From Podaxis mareebaensis (taxonomy: Eukaryota; Basidiomycota; Agaricomycetes; Agaricales; Agaricaceae): a stretch of DNA of 64,000 bases. Position 1 is the first letter of the stretch. Every line of letters begins with the position of its first letter. The notes beneath the pieces were generated by a model. It saw only the letters and a list, made by a program, of their open reading frames with translations, was not told the DNA's origin and did no database searches. The stretch lies in contig JAEUWP010000470.1 of the NCBI GenBank assembly GCA_018524725.1, positions 496,001-560,000 of the forward strand, written 5' to 3'. Below are positions 37,335 to 50,237 of this stretch, one piece after another. A program made the position numbers and the translations under genes.

Positions 37335-39927
37335 TATCGCCTGGCGCACCGGCCCAGACACCTTAGCTCCCATTCTCCTTACGGAGCAAAGAAACAGCAT
37401 AACAGCTGTGAACTTTTCCACAGAACAGCTGATCCATGTACAAGACACTCGGCCGTGTATGTCCACGCACATTCAAATGGGGTTCAAGAAGTCGCATGAC
37501 GCATTTAGTGATTACACCGACGAAAATCCCCAGACGTCCCGCTCCTTGCCGGCATTGTATTATTATATCATTATAGCATCACGCCATCCCAGACTAACGC
37601 ATAGCAGATGGACAAAGAATCCAAGATCATTTATTCAATTGTAGCGGATTGTAGCTCGTATCACACCCAGTTCATCATCGAAATTTCCCTAGACATTCAA
37701 GGGCATAGATAATTCTATAGATTTCCTGATACCGAGGGTTAGAATACACCTGTACATACGGCTCCATTAAATCTTGAAAAGTCACACAAGTATGGAAGTT
37801 ATCGCAGCGTTACCTCGAGCTGGCAGAATTCTTGGAAAGTCTTGCCCCCAGACAGGACCAAGCGCACTAAATATTATTCTGATCCACCCTGCGACCTAAC
37901 GCATATGTACCGAAATCTCCTCGGTGAACTCAACGACTCTGAACGGCATGTTTGAAACCCTGGGTTAGCATGTTCATCATGAATACAGTACCGGCTCCTG
38001 TATCAGAAGTCTTTGTCTAAGGGTGTGAGCGCTGAGTGCAAAAATAGCCCACGACCCGGGGTTGGTTGGTGGTGAAGGTGTAATGGCTTGATGACCTAGA
38101 CACTTCTAATTTGTGGACGTTGTTTGATTATCAGCCGAACTACCCCAGGCCCCATCGTCGTATCGTCGCCGCGTCACCACTGAACGATCTTGATGATGCG
38201 CAGAATTCCGAGCACCCGCGACCCTATCGTACTTGCTAGACCTTGGCGCTAACCCTTTCGTACAGAAGTGATGGGTGACGTCGCAGTCAACGAGCATGAC
38301 GACGAAAGAACTCGAACCTGGAGAATCATTGGTCGATCTTCGAGCTTCATGAATCATTTCCGAGCCTGGTATGAAGGGGTAGGCCGCTTGGACGGGACAT
38401 TATTCACGTTTGCCAAATACAAGATCTACGTTCACGCCTCGGAGTCGAACTCTGGGGGTTATACATCCAGCACTTTATCCGAACTGCAACAAAGCGGCTA
38501 AGACCTGAAGATCTGACATTCCATCAACATCTTCTGGAGATGTCTATTCCCATCTGTTCGTTCGGGGAATCACCTGGCACTGCCAGCACACCAATCACAA
38601 ACACCTGAATCGGACATGTACAGCTCCGACGCAAGCCACAACTCACAGCACCATATCACAATGCAATAACATTGTCCCTAGCAGCACCACGCCTTTGCCT
38701 CAATTGTGGTTGGTGAGCTGATGTCATACCATCGCACCATCTCCCCGAGGCACCGTCAGGCCCGGTGCTTATGCTCTCACAACCATCGGATTTACCTCCC
38801 TTTCCTCGCAGCCAGTGCTCGTTTAACCTTGAGGATCCCACACAGCCGTCGCCTAAAGCTGTATGCACTGCTCTTCAAGGGTCAGACATTGTTTCTCAGG
38901 CACCCAACGCGATTATGTATAAGGGGTTCGTTATGGTATAGTCTTGTGTACTACTTACCTTTCCAAGCAAGCATATATATCATGATATCCACACGTCGAT
39001 CAATACTTAGCATGATCTAACCATCTTAAATGTCAACATCTGCGTTGCGTGGCTGGTGGAGATACCGGGCATGCAGCCCAGACAGGGAAAAGGAACATAC
39101 TTAGCGTTGAATCACGTAAGCAAGCAATGGAGAGCATGTCCTGATTTGAACTCCTGGAAGCTTTGGCTTAACGCTAACACTGCCTTGCACATGGTCAGTC
39201 AACTCACTTCAATCTAGAGGTGACTACGGTTAGTTCGGAGTGCCTACCGCGCCGCACATGTGCATAAATGTCCAAGTGTGGACTTCCGGCACTACTCCCC
39301 TTATCCCTTGTGAAGCGTTAGCTTCATATGATATGGGATCATCGGTACAAAAACCGCAGCACCGGTCTATTTTAGGCCACACAACAGGAAACTGACACCT
39401 TGGCGCGAAGAAGCCGGAATCGAAGCAGATGGCATTCAAGTAAAATAAAATTTCAAGGTCATACGAGAAAACAGGGTAGGATGAAAAGAATACAATAGAC
39501 AACTATTGACACTTCCGCCGCTCAGAAGGCACAGGGAGGTGGTGGTGATGAGAGCTACATGTCTGTATGTAGTTTGCAAACAAGATATGTGGGTCGAAAT
39601 ACACAAATAAAATTGATAGATCAAACATGAGCATGACAACAAAGTCGCCATAGAGGCCATTGTATCATTAAACAGAGTGATGGAGATGAGGGGACCCTCG
39701 AGTTGGACGCGGGAATTTCGGCGGTCTATACCAGTAATTGAAAAGACAAGGTGCAGTGTGTGCGGCGGACCATGCTGTTTGTTTTTGCAAGACCGGAGTC
39801 TTTGGTGAATATGACGATAAGAATAGAAACCGTGTCCTAATTCCCGAAGGATCAAGATGAGCACTTTCGTCCCAGCCCAAACCGAGGAGTTTTGTACTCA
39901 CAGTTTTACTTTTCATCGCCATCGTTC
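37335..39927. other. Gene-poor 2.6-kb interval
   Basis: No gene can be supported. Frames at 38106-38357 (-), 38268-38501 (+) and 38706-39020 (+) are short and lack recognisable domains or a splice model. Together with the long gap before 36306, this makes the orphan gene an island in about 5.6 kb of otherwise empty DNA. Confidence 0.45.
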
Positions 39928-41598
39928 TCAGTGCACAACGTGTTGATGGAAACTGAGCAGGAGCAGGGCATCTTCAATTTTGATGCCGGAATACCGGGTG
40001 GCTGAAACCTTCTCCAATTCTGCGTGGTAAGTAGAATCAGGGACGGTATTACTTGACATGGTGCCGACGGTTGATATGCTGGCAGTTGCATCTGCTGCTG
40101 CGACTGGTGGAGGGGAGGGTGAGCTATCCGGCGAGGGCGTTAGCACCTCTTGGTAATCGTCATCACTGCCAACGTCAGAGGCCACAGGTTGCATATCATA
40201 ATCGTCGTCGATGACATGAGAGTCAGTGGTTTCCCCATGCACCGACGATGAGGACGATGATCCCAAAGAGGGAGTGCCCGAACGGGAAGCAGTTGCCGAG
40301 TTGGAACTGTGATTATATTCCTCATCATCGCCACTACCCGTTTTTTTGGCTCTTTTCCGCGCGGTTTGACGCAGATTCCGGAACCAATTCGTTACTTTGC
40401 CAATGTCCCTGATTCATTGATCATGTCAGCAACCAATGATTGTGATTATCTAAATCAGGGAAACAAGACTGACATGCCGATCTCAAGCGCAAGAGCAGAA
40501 CGCTCTTCGATCGTGGGTGTCGAGGTCTTGCGGAAGAGCTCTTTGAGAGCATCGAGTTGGTATGGTTCAGGTCGGGAGCGCCGGGGTCGTGAAAAAGATA
40601 TCGGCATACTTCCATATGGGGTAGTACTCCGGCGAGGATGTATTCTCCGCGGCGAAGCATCATCCGTGGGTGGGAGACTAGGCGACCGCCGTAAGTTTTG
40701 ATGCGTGAGGGAAGGAGGCTGAATAGGCATGGGGGGTAGTGAAGGATGCTGTGTTGGTGGAGGGAAACCAGAATATTGTCGCATGTCGTAGTAGTCAGAG
40801 GGCGGCTTGGAGGAAACAGAAAATTCTGTCTCGTCCTCCCTCCTTTTCTTGGCTAAGCTGCGCTGATTCTGGAACCAATTTGTTACACTTTGATATCGCC
40901 TGATTAAGCGAAACCGTTCCGTCAATTTTGCTCTAAGCGATGACTGCTAATATTACACACTCACATTCCTATGCGGTCAGCGAGGGCCTGCCTCTCCTCA
41001 GCGCTGGGGTGGGGGTTGATATTGTACAATCTTCTAAGTTCTTCATGTTGCTCAGGAGAGGGCCGCATCCGCATCCGGCGACTCGCAGAGTCGGTCTCTG
41101 CCGTAAGATAGGCAGACTCCATGTTGTTAGTATAGTAAAATGAAGGGGGCTCAGTAGGCAAGACAGAGGAGGCACGGCTGTAGGGAGCGCTTGAAGGAGG
41201 GGGATAATCCTCATCGTGGTAATCGTCGTACTCTGGCCGGTGTGAGGGATACGACGAGGGAGGATAGTGACTTGGCATCGGGTTGGTAGCCGGGACTTCG
41301 AGCGACGCAGCCCCCTTGGAGCGTTTCTTGGTGGACGCCCTCTTATTTTGGAACCAAGCGTTGACAGTCTTAGTCTCCCTGTGGGATCGATCAGTCAATT
41401 AAAGAAAGAAAAGATCAGTGGCACTTGCATTCCTAGACGTTCTGCGAGGGCAGAGCGCAGCTCAAGAGGGGGGTGCTCGTTCTGGTCAAAGAGCTCGTTG
41501 AGGGCGGCGAGCTGTGCAGGGGAGTGACGGTGCCTTGGCTTTTTCTGGGAAGGCTTAGAATCAATATCTGGGATGGAGAGGGAGTCTGGTTGTGGCAT
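39928..41598 (-). CDS. Triple-homeodomain transcription factor
   Basis: Predicted nuclear DNA-binding protein. Four exons (41598-41429, 41378-40965, 40899-40474, 40408-39928; introns 50, 65 and 65 nt) give 496 residues in frame. It carries three complete 60-residue homeodomains of the typical (non-TALE) length. HD1 (about residues 17-77) has helix-3 sequence VNAWFQNKR, HD2 has VTNWFQNQR and HD3 VTNWFRNLR; each keeps Leu16, an aromatic at 20, Trp48, Phe49, Asn51 and Arg53. Position 50 is Gln, Gln and Arg, so the third may prefer a different site. Linkers are Ser/Pro/Tyr-rich and the C-terminus is acidic. All three introns interrupt the codon of homeodomain residue 40 (Met) in phase 2; the first has a GC donor (41428, GCAAGT). 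Targets unknown. It does not look like the HD1/HD2 mating-type pair. Confidence 0.93.
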
Positions 41599-42419
41599 GG
41601 TGGGGGACGGAAGATGTTGGACGATTGAGGAATCAAGAGGTATTACAAAGGTGCAGAGTGCCCATATAAGAATGCATAATGTGTGGCTACCTTTTTAGAA
41701 ACCAAGTCTGATAGGTGTAACAACATAACTCCCACGGGTCCTTTAAGGATTTGCTCCAAGTCATGCAAAATCTGATCGTTTCCGGCTTCCGATGCCTTGT
41801 CTCTGCCGCATCGTCACCAGATTGTACCACACTCCATCCTTGCCCACCTCCTCTTTGCCTCTTCCCCTGCCGATCTTGTGTGGCCTCCTCTTTTCGACAC
41901 CGCTGCGTTCCAGGCCGCGGTCACCCTGCTCGCTCCCTTCCATATTGGGTGCTGCAAAAGACGGTGGGATCATTGCTAGATGATGTAGCCATGAGATCAG
42001 ATTTGATATACATAATTATCATAGCAACTTTTGTATAGCCTTGAACATATCGAGACCACGTTGCTGTATATAGTCAGTGACACCCATCAATAGCTCATAC
42101 TCTGGTTTATGCTAATTGCCATGAACACACAGATGACGGTTTCTCCCGTTCAAGCTGTTCATCATCCTCCACACGCTGCCACTTTCGTAGCTCTCACCTT
42201 CCTTTTTCTCCACGGACTCGCTCCCCGGTTCTTCCCTTATCGTCCTCTATAGCGGGCCTAGCGCGGCTCTTCTCTGTTCCCCGGTTCCTCCCTGCATGCG
42301 TTTCCATCACCGACGACGACGGCACCAATCCATTTCGCCGCATGAGTATCATACAGTACACATGCCTTAAATAATTATGCAGGAAGACTATAAGGTAATA
42401 CGCAAAAGTGCCACCGGTC
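41599..42419. other. Intergenic, upstream of the homeobox gene
   Basis: No gene recognised in 821 bp. It contains the homeobox promoter and the 3' flank of the pantothenate kinase gene. Confidence 0.45.
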
Positions 42420-44234
42420 CTAACTTTGTGTCGAATCCGATTCTTCGTGATCTATGTTCCGTATCCATGCTCCAATGGAACCACTGCTTGGCATATGAGC
42501 ATATGTAATGGGCTTGGTAATAAATACAGCAATACTCACAGGAACCCTTCATGTCGAAGGAAAAGGGCCCGTTTGGTGCCCTTACTCCAGAAGCGGATAG
42601 CATATGAAAGCGTTGCAATAGTTGCAGCGTGACCTGCCAAAACACTCCCCATTAAGCCACCTGTCCTCGCTTGACCAATAAGCAGCTACACCATACCTCG
42701 GATAAAGCACCCTCCAAAATAGATCCTATCCAAATTATATTTTTCTGCATTCATATAACTGCGAATCAATGTAGTTGGTACGCCTTCCGGGGTGCCCATA
42801 GTTTAGAATAAAACTTACGCAATCTGTCCAATATTATTGGAGACGGCATACAGCAGACTCTTGCTGATATCCTCCGGAGAAAATGTCTTCTTTTCGCTGC
42901 CTTTCTTGAACACCTTGCCGAAAGTACTGGCAATCATCGTTGATTTGAGGCCAAGTTTATTGTAGTCTTGTCCGTAGATATCGCCGACCAACATATCAAC
43001 ATTCGAATTATCTCCTCGTTCCGACAAATCCAGCATTTCTATCCCGATATCAAGCAGTGATGGTCAATCAACTAGTATTAAAGCCACATGCAAGCAACGC
43101 ACCATCAAATGTCCTCGCAGGCGTAAGAAGGCTCAGCAGACCCCACAGCGTTCCTCCTCCCAATGATGTTCCACTCACACGTTCGAATTGTCCATCCTCA
43201 TCCACCTTGATTATCGACACACCAGAGCCAATGTTGACCAGCAGACACGGCAATTGCGGTGTTGGATTCGTTTCAAATGAAACGCTATACTTAGGAGGGT
43301 CAGGACTCGGGCGCTCGAGGACGCCTTTGGCGAGGTGCGATTGCGGGTGGGCAACAGTCTGTATGAGCTCGTCCGAGAAATAATACGCCTCGTCCGGAAT
43401 GAGGGTGATGAACTTGAGTCCCTCGATTAAGCACTCCATCTCATCCTCCCTCCTCACCTCCACTTGCAGCTTCTCCCGGAACAGCTCATAGAACTTGTGC
43501 GCGCCACCGCCAGTCGCCATGATCTTCACCCCCTTCCGCATCTCCTCGATTGATACGCCATTAATCTGAGAAGAGCGCTCAATCAGCTCCTGGATAAACT
43601 CCACGCACTCGTGAATATTATCCGTCTCAAATCGCTCAAAGTTCAAGGACCCTCCAGGAAAGTGCCGTGCCGCCCGTCGTAGGACCGAATCCCGTAGCAA
43701 GCCATCGTGGAGTCCTGACAGTCCATTGCCGTTGCCCAACGAGCTCTGAGCGTCGAGAACAAGTGGTGTAAGCGCCCCATTGACTCGTGAGCTCGTAGAT
43801 GGGACGCCATTCGGGGACTCTTCAGAGGGTGACAATGATCTCGGCGTTGAAATATCGCTCGCTGTGCTCGATCCTCGTGTAGCAACGACAGAGGGGGATG
43901 AAGGTGGCTCTGGCGATCGCGTAAAATAGACGACTTTGGCTAGAGAACCGCCAACCTGTATTATTTCATTTTTATGGATGCGGTAATCAGCGCACGTCTG
44001 AAATAAACTGGGACTGGAATGGACTCACATCGACGGCTATATGAGAAACAGGTTCTATGTAGTTGGGTAAGTATATTCCTCTGCTGTCTCTGGTCTGGAA
44101 TATGGTTCAGGGCCGTGGGTCGATTGGCGAGCGACAGGCAAGCGGCTTACCTCAGGAGACTCTTCGGATAGGATCACAGCACCTCTGGTGTCGACATGGA
44201 TTACTTTAGCAGAGGGCAGAGAGGGAGTAGCCAT
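42420..44234 (-). CDS. Eukaryotic-type pantothenate kinase
   Basis: Phosphorylates pantothenate, the first and usually rate-limiting step of CoA synthesis. Multi-exon, start ATG 44234 (MATPSLPSAKVIHVDTRGAV), stop at 42420. Motifs in order: EPVSHIAVDVGGSLAKVVYF with the ATP phosphate loop; a Ser-rich insert of about 70 residues; LNFERFETDNIHECVEFIQE; MATGGGAHKFYELF; LLVNIGSGVSIIKV with VSGTSLGGGTLWGLLSLL; DMLVGDIYGQDYNKLGLKST; FGGCFIRGHAATIATLSYAI; and the end LRHEGFLGSIGAWIRNI. These are the diagnostic blocks of the eukaryotic (CoaW/PanK) family and all appear intact. The Ser-rich insert after the first strand is the main deviation from animal PanK. Feedback inhibition by acetyl-CoA is known for the family and not visible here. 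Confidence 0.92.
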
Positions 44235-44547
44235 GGATAGGAGTAAGAGCGAAGAGTGATCCGGAGGGCAGCGCTGGGTAGGGCGTAACGGGCGAGTACA
44301 TAAAGTGCTATCATACGATTTAACACTCGACCCACCCCGCTCGGCTGTTCTCCAAAACCCGAGTCTCTCGCGCAGGCTCTCCGGCTCTTGCCCCAACCGG
44401 CCAAGCGACCATCCCGTTTCCAGTTCCTATATCATCGGCTGCAATTTGCCCCATGCTGTGTTCCGTTCCCTCAAGTCCCCCAACCATGGCCCATGGGTAT
44501 TCATCCAATTAACACCATACTACTGCTTAACATATACAAATTATCTC

Positions 44548-47500
44548 CTAACCGCCTACAGCTGCTAGGACAAGGTCGCACGCCTCTTGTTTCTCCGCCC
44601 GAACGCTAAGCTCTAATGTAACACCTTGTCCCCGAGAGTACGTCATACGACACCGCACCAGCACTTTCCCACCACCTCCCGCCACCAAACCAGATAATTG
44701 CAAGGTGTGAACAGACGTCGACGATGGCACCTCTGTGCCACCGAGAGGCTCCATATTGAGTACCTCAATAATCGAATCGCACGCAGCTGGAACACAAAAG
44801 GGCAAATTAAATTAGCACACCACCATGGTCAATGCTGTATCTTTCCATACCTTTGAGACTGTCCATTGCCGACAACGCGAAGGTTTCAGTTGCGCTTGGG
44901 CCAGAGCGCAGGCGGTCCCACTCCGCACCAAAGGTAGCATAGCTAGGAATGATATAATCCCCACCGGCGCTCAACTCGACCTCTTCCAGTTGGTATTCGT
45001 CTTCGTAACCCTCCTCCTCCGGCTCACCCGTTGAGGGATCAAGCTCCTTGCTAATGAACTTGAGGGTGCACTGGAAGGACGCCACTGCATATTGTTCAGG
45101 GTCATTACGAGTAAACGAGACGTAGACGATATTAGGCGAATTCGAAGATGTGAGTGAAGGCAAGGGGATGATGAAGTCTTCGGCAAGGCCAGAATCCTCT
45201 GACGTCGGTTGCATGATAACCGAAACTTGTTCCAATACGGTATCCGGTAATGTATTTGATACATTGAACTGATAAATGTAAGTGAGTCGCGTATCTCTGT
45301 ATGTGTAGATGATAAGCAGATACCTGGAATACAACATGTTCCTTGAAAATATGTTTGACGCACGTGACCTGATATTCCGTCTCGCTCTCGGTGAGCTGAG
45401 TGGGATTGGCACTGCTGTTGAGGACAGGTCCATATGTCGCAAGTTCGGGAACTTCCGCAAGTTGCTGAGCATAAGCAGATTGCTTTTCTGCAGCAGAAGG
45501 TGCCACAGGGGCTTCTTGCGCCTTTTTGGGGGCTGGGACGCCGATCGTATCCAATGTACTTGGTCCTAGTTTTCATTATCAATCAGGGTTTGATCAAAAT
45601 ACAGGCATGCAACTTACGAGCAGCTTCCTGGGCAGCCTGGGCTCGGCTAATCTTTGGCACAGTGGAAACATCGAAGGGCTGTGCAGTCGCAGCGGGATCC
45701 TTGACGTATGCCACAAGTTTGGCCTCGAGGGCAGCAAGCGAAAACACGGATTCTGTAATACATGGTGAGAAAAGTATTGAAGTCGTCAACATTGATTACC
45801 TGCCTTCTTTGACGTAGGCGTCAGCAAGCTGCTTCTGCTTAAATACTTTGAGGTATATGGCGGCGCGGTCGCGGACCTCGTCATCCACATCGTCCAGGCA
45901 TCTTGTAGACGGCCAAGTCAACACGTGGTTGTGGATGACCGCTAAAGGGGATACTAACCTATTCAATAAGACTTGGACACTCTTTTGCAAGCTATTGTCT
46001 GGGGCATTGATACCAAACTTGGCCAAACTAGCAACTGCAGCAGCACGGACAGTCGCATTCTCCAAAACGACGCGATTGTAGATGAAACGGATATACTTAG
46101 CCGGTTGCGGTGACTTCGGTCCTTCAACGCCGAGGAGGTGAAGGATACGGACAGACAGTTTAGTGAACTCGCAATCTTCGATGAATTCACAGAGATGTGA
46201 CAGGGCTTGTTCTTTGCAGTCAGAAATAAACTTGATCATATCGAAGATGGCCTCCACAATAGCACGCTTGAAGTCATACCCGCCTTCGTCACGGAGTACG
46301 CCGGAGAGAAAACCAAGCATAGAGACATGTTTTGATGGGAACTTGAGACAAAGGGAACGAATGGCGTCGACGATGATGACCTTGAATTCGTCGCTGATCT
46401 CGGCCATGAAACCAGTGATTTGTTTGATGAGACGATCTACCGAGGCCTCGTTACCGGTCTGCGTGAAAAACATTTGTTGAGATCACCGCATATACCAAGT
46501 CACAACATTTCTACTAACCTTCAGCAGAGTGGTGATGGCGTAGGTGGCAACGCTGCGGTTAGGATCCGCGATCAAGTTTTCGAGATCGACGTTACAAGTT
46601 GCTACACTGCTTGGATGTGAGAGGGCAAGAGTGGCAAGAGTGCGAGTGGCGGCAAATTTGAGGACAGGTTTGGGCGAAGACAGGAACAATTGCAAAACTT
46701 TGTAGTGCGTCAGAAAGTAGTATTTGAAATAACTTGGGTCGGCTCACCAGCGATGGCCTTAGTCAGTTGTTGTGGAGTGACATTCTTCATCTCACAGATA
46801 GCCCTAGCGGCTTCAAAGTTGACCATGTCACTCTTGTGGCGTAGCCACCCCTCGAGAAGATCGAGTATTTGCTTCTGTACGCTAAAGAAATGAGACGGCT
46901 ATCAGTACAGCGCTGTAACAGGTTGCAAAACACGTACTTGGGATCATCCTCCATCACTTTTGCAGCATACCGAATCAACATACACAACGCCATCGGGTTC
47001 TTCAACGTCGTACCAGCACCACTCTTGCCTCCGCCCAGCTGCTGAATCATCTTCGTAACAGCCATCCTATCCTGCTGTCTAATCAAGTACAGCAGCCCTA
47101 GGCCGTGGTATTGCGTGATGTAGCTCGTCGACTGAATCGTTTGTGGACCACTTGGCTGACTACCTCCACCAAATCCAAGGTATCCGCCCCCGCCGCCGGA
47201 ACCAAAGAACCCAGATGATTGTTTTGCATTGACAGCTTCCTGGGTTTCGTTCACCCAGCGCTTAACGACATCCTTTGCTTGTGGAAAGAGGTGGTAGGCT
47301 GAGACAAGGGCAGCGGAAGATATAGATGGGTTACGGTCGACAATGGCAGCTTTGAAGAATCGTTCAACACCTTGGGCCATTGAAGGCTATTCATCGTGGG
47401 TATAAGCACAAGCTCGTGGAGTAGCACAAACGAAGAACACATACATCGATGATTCGACACAAAGCCCTGATCGCATTTGGTCGATAAATGACCTCGGAGT

Positions 47501-47914
47501 TGGGTTGCATATCCTTCATTATACTGCTAGTGACCATGATCACATCTTCGGCGGTAGTAGCAAGTTCTTTGATGGCGAGATAGACGGCCTGCCTCAACGC
47601 GCTCTGGAGGGATATACCACCGACACACCGATGAATAGTCATCCAGCAGGTTATTAATTTGCACTCACATCTTTGTGCTGGAACAACTTGGTAGTTCCAA
47701 AGAACAGAGTGGTTGCTTCTTGTGTCCCAAAGGTCTCGCCAACATATAGCAGGTAGACAATTCGTGTCAAGAGAGCCCTGCATTTCCGTGGACTAATTGG
47801 AGAATCATTGAAGACGCGAGCCTCCTGGATGACTGTTGTCTTGTTATTGTAATATGAGCTCAGGCCACTCTCATCCTCCTTCTTGGAGGCAAAAGACAAG
47901 GCCAGAGAAGCCAT
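44548..47914 (-). CDS. SEC21: Coatomer subunit gamma (Sec21)
   Basis: Large adaptor-like subunit of COPI, which coats Golgi vesicles for retrograde transport. Multi-exon, ATG 47914 to a stop at 44548. The N-terminal HEAT-type trunk has [174 protein letters not shown] and [18 protein letters not shown]. The C-terminal appendage includes [20 protein letters not shown], ending [20 protein letters not shown]. No break in the conserved blocks. The stop lies 313 bp upstream of the pantothenate kinase start on the same strand. Confidence 0.94.
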
Positions 47915-48974
47915 TGCGGAAGTATAGGGGGCGTTGCTACACTGAGCTGCGTTTTAGATATGGAGGATTAGTGGAACGTGGACGTGTAAGATTTGTTTGC
48001 AACGTGTTTGGCATCACCATCTGTACACATCAGGCGTTTTATATTCCATAATAACAATGTTCATTATGGGTTCTATTCAACCTACGACGGTGTATTCTGC
48101 GTCTGAGCTAGTCAACTCCGCTTGGGCAATACGATAAAGTCATACTCGTACAAGAATGTGAGAAGAAGGCACATGGTTCAAGAAAGTAGATTTTTTGCCT
48201 ACGATTCAGATATTTCAGGAGTTTCCCATGCAGAGCAGGCCTACCACAGACGCGGCGCCCTCTCCTATCCCGCTCGCCTTTGACAATGTGGAGCCAAAGT
48301 GGAGGATAGGAGGACAACAAATGCGGTGGAAAACATGAGAAGAGTATCAACAAAGCGACAACATCGTGGAAGGAACGTGTACAGTGTGAGAAGAGGAGTG
48401 TGAAGGAGAAGAAAGCGAGAGATATCATATTACTGACACAAGGGATAATGAGGAAAAGGAAAGAAGGAACAGATTCTCCATATCATAGGATACGGGCGCT
48501 ACAGTGGAATTAATGGCAGGCAAAGGCGAGGAAGGAATTGAGGCAACCGCTCCTGTCACACCAGTAGCTGGTGGGCAGCAGGCGGTCTGAAAAGAAACAG
48601 CGTCCGTATAAATCATAACGTGAAGCCAGATACGAGCCATGCCAATGCGTCGGATACAGTTATTGGCCCGTCATATTCCTGCATGAACGGGCCCGATATC
48701 GTGAAGCTGGGGAGACACGGAAGGGGACGGAACCAGAGAGACAAATGCTGCGCAATCTTGGGCCGGGCTGACCACCGGGCGTGCCCCAACTGAATCTTGT
48801 CCAATAACCCTCCTTCCCCGACGCCTTCAACCCATGCAACTCCTATGCCATGGGACCGACAAAACATTGACCACCAATACCGAGCGAAAACTGCACCTGC
48901 CCCCCACCCCCCACTCGCTCGGCCACCTGGGACGCGCATACCGAACAAAGGCACCAAAGAACTGTTTACGCCAT
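47915..48974. other. Intergenic between coatomer gamma and casein kinase I
   Basis: No supportable gene in 1.06 kb. Open frames at 48108-48957 are short, purine-skewed and lack domains. Expected contents are the SEC21 promoter and the kinase 3' UTR. Confidence 0.45.
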
Positions 48975-50237
48975 TTACCAGAGTTCGGCGTCACGACCAC
49001 GAGTAACACGTTGTTGACCTACGGCACCCGGAGCAGCCTGTTGAGCCTGACGAGTGTGCGAACGAAGCCTAGATACAGAATTAGCGTACAGACGCTATAT
49101 GAGGGTGTTGAAGTACTTACATGCGGTCGCTAGCACGATGATCTTCTTCCTCCTGAACGACCTTCCTGCGACCAGGGGTAGCCTTGGAGCTGCTGCTCGC
49201 GGCGGCATCTTCTTGAGTGCTGCGTTGAACACTCCAGTCGAAGACGTAGTCATATTGGTAACCCTCGCGAACAAAGAGGTCACGGAAGAGCTTGCGAAGG
49301 TATGAGTAGTCGGGCTTGTCATCAAAGCGGAGAGCACGGGTGTAATTCAAGAATATGCCAAACTCGTTGGGGAAACCACGGCAGAGAAGGTCGGTGGGAG
49401 TGGTCATCTTCTTCTCCATGATACGGTCATACTTTTGCTTCTTGGTAGCGGCCTTGAGACCTTGCCATGGAAGGGCGCCGCGGAGGAAGTACATAAGGAC
49501 GTAAGCAAGAGATTCCAGGTCATCCCGGCGAGCTTGTTCAACCCCAAGGTGGGTGTTGATGGAAGTATAACGAGCAGTACCAGTCAAATTCTTGTTCTCT
49601 CTGTACGGGATGTGGAGGTGGGTCTTCGGGTCGCGGAACTTCTTTGCCAAACCAAAGTCAATGACATTGACCTGGTTGCCGCGCTTTCCGATTCCCATCA
49701 AGAAGTTGTCCGGTTTGATGTCGCGATGGATAAAATTGCGGGAGTGAATGTATTCGATGCGAGAAATCTGGAGACAAAGTGAGTGGAGCAGCGGTTAATA
49801 TGGGGTGGGGCAACTCACCAATTGGTCAGCAAGGAGCAGAACAGTCTTGAGACTGAACTTGCGGTTGCAGAAGTTGAAGAGGTCCTCAAGAGAGGGGCCA
49901 AGCAAGTCGAGAACCATGGCATTGTAGTCACATTCTGTGCCGTACCAGCGAACGAAAGGGACACCAACGCCACCGGCAAGAGTCTTGTAAACTTTGGACT
50001 CATACTCGAGCTGAGGGTGCTTGGCCTTGACTGATTCGAGCTTGATAGCGACCTCTTCACCAGAGATGATGTTAATGCCGAGGTAGATGTCGCCTGAGCA
50101 CAGAAAATTTCGTTAGATAGAGGGTGTAATGAACCTTTGGTTCATTACGCACCAAAGGAGCCGGAACCAATCTTCTTCCCAAGCCTGTATTTGCCGCCCA
50201 CTCGGAGATCTAATCTGTGCGTAGAAGTGTCGGCCAT
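48975..50237 (-). CDS. Casein kinase I (CK1 delta/epsilon-like)
   Basis: Ser/Thr protein kinase. Four exons (50237-50153, 50093-49819, 49767-49121, 49068-48975; introns 59, 51 and 52 nt) give 366 residues in frame. Motifs: glycine loop [21 protein letters not shown] lysine, catalytic [24 protein letters not shown] in place of DFG-xAPE, and the CK1 hallmark [16 protein letters not shown] with the SIN motif. [20 protein letters not shown] and [16 protein letters not shown] mark the kinase C-lobe end. The tail is short and basic ([18 protein letters not shown], then [19 protein letters not shown]) with no Cys-rich prenylation or palmitoylation end, which favours the nuclear/cytosolic Hrr25/Hhp type over Yck. 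A GTGAGT following TTGTAG near 50635 suggests a 5' UTR intron. Confidence 0.94.

Noticed and set aside
38420..38490. tRNA-like B-box on the minus strand (TTCGACT preceded by G and followed by C)
   Set aside because: The T-arm stem has a mismatch at its second pair, no acceptable anticodon stem or acceptor pairing could be built, and the A-box match is poor.
39928..41598. Homeobox gene as part of a mating-type (HD1/HD2) locus
   Set aside because: Mating-type HD genes are usually divergent pairs near mip and beta-fg; here one gene carries three typical homeodomains and none of those neighbours is present.
48108..48957. Open frames between coatomer gamma and casein kinase I
   Set aside because: They are short and compositionally biased, have no domain, and lie where UTRs and a promoter are expected.
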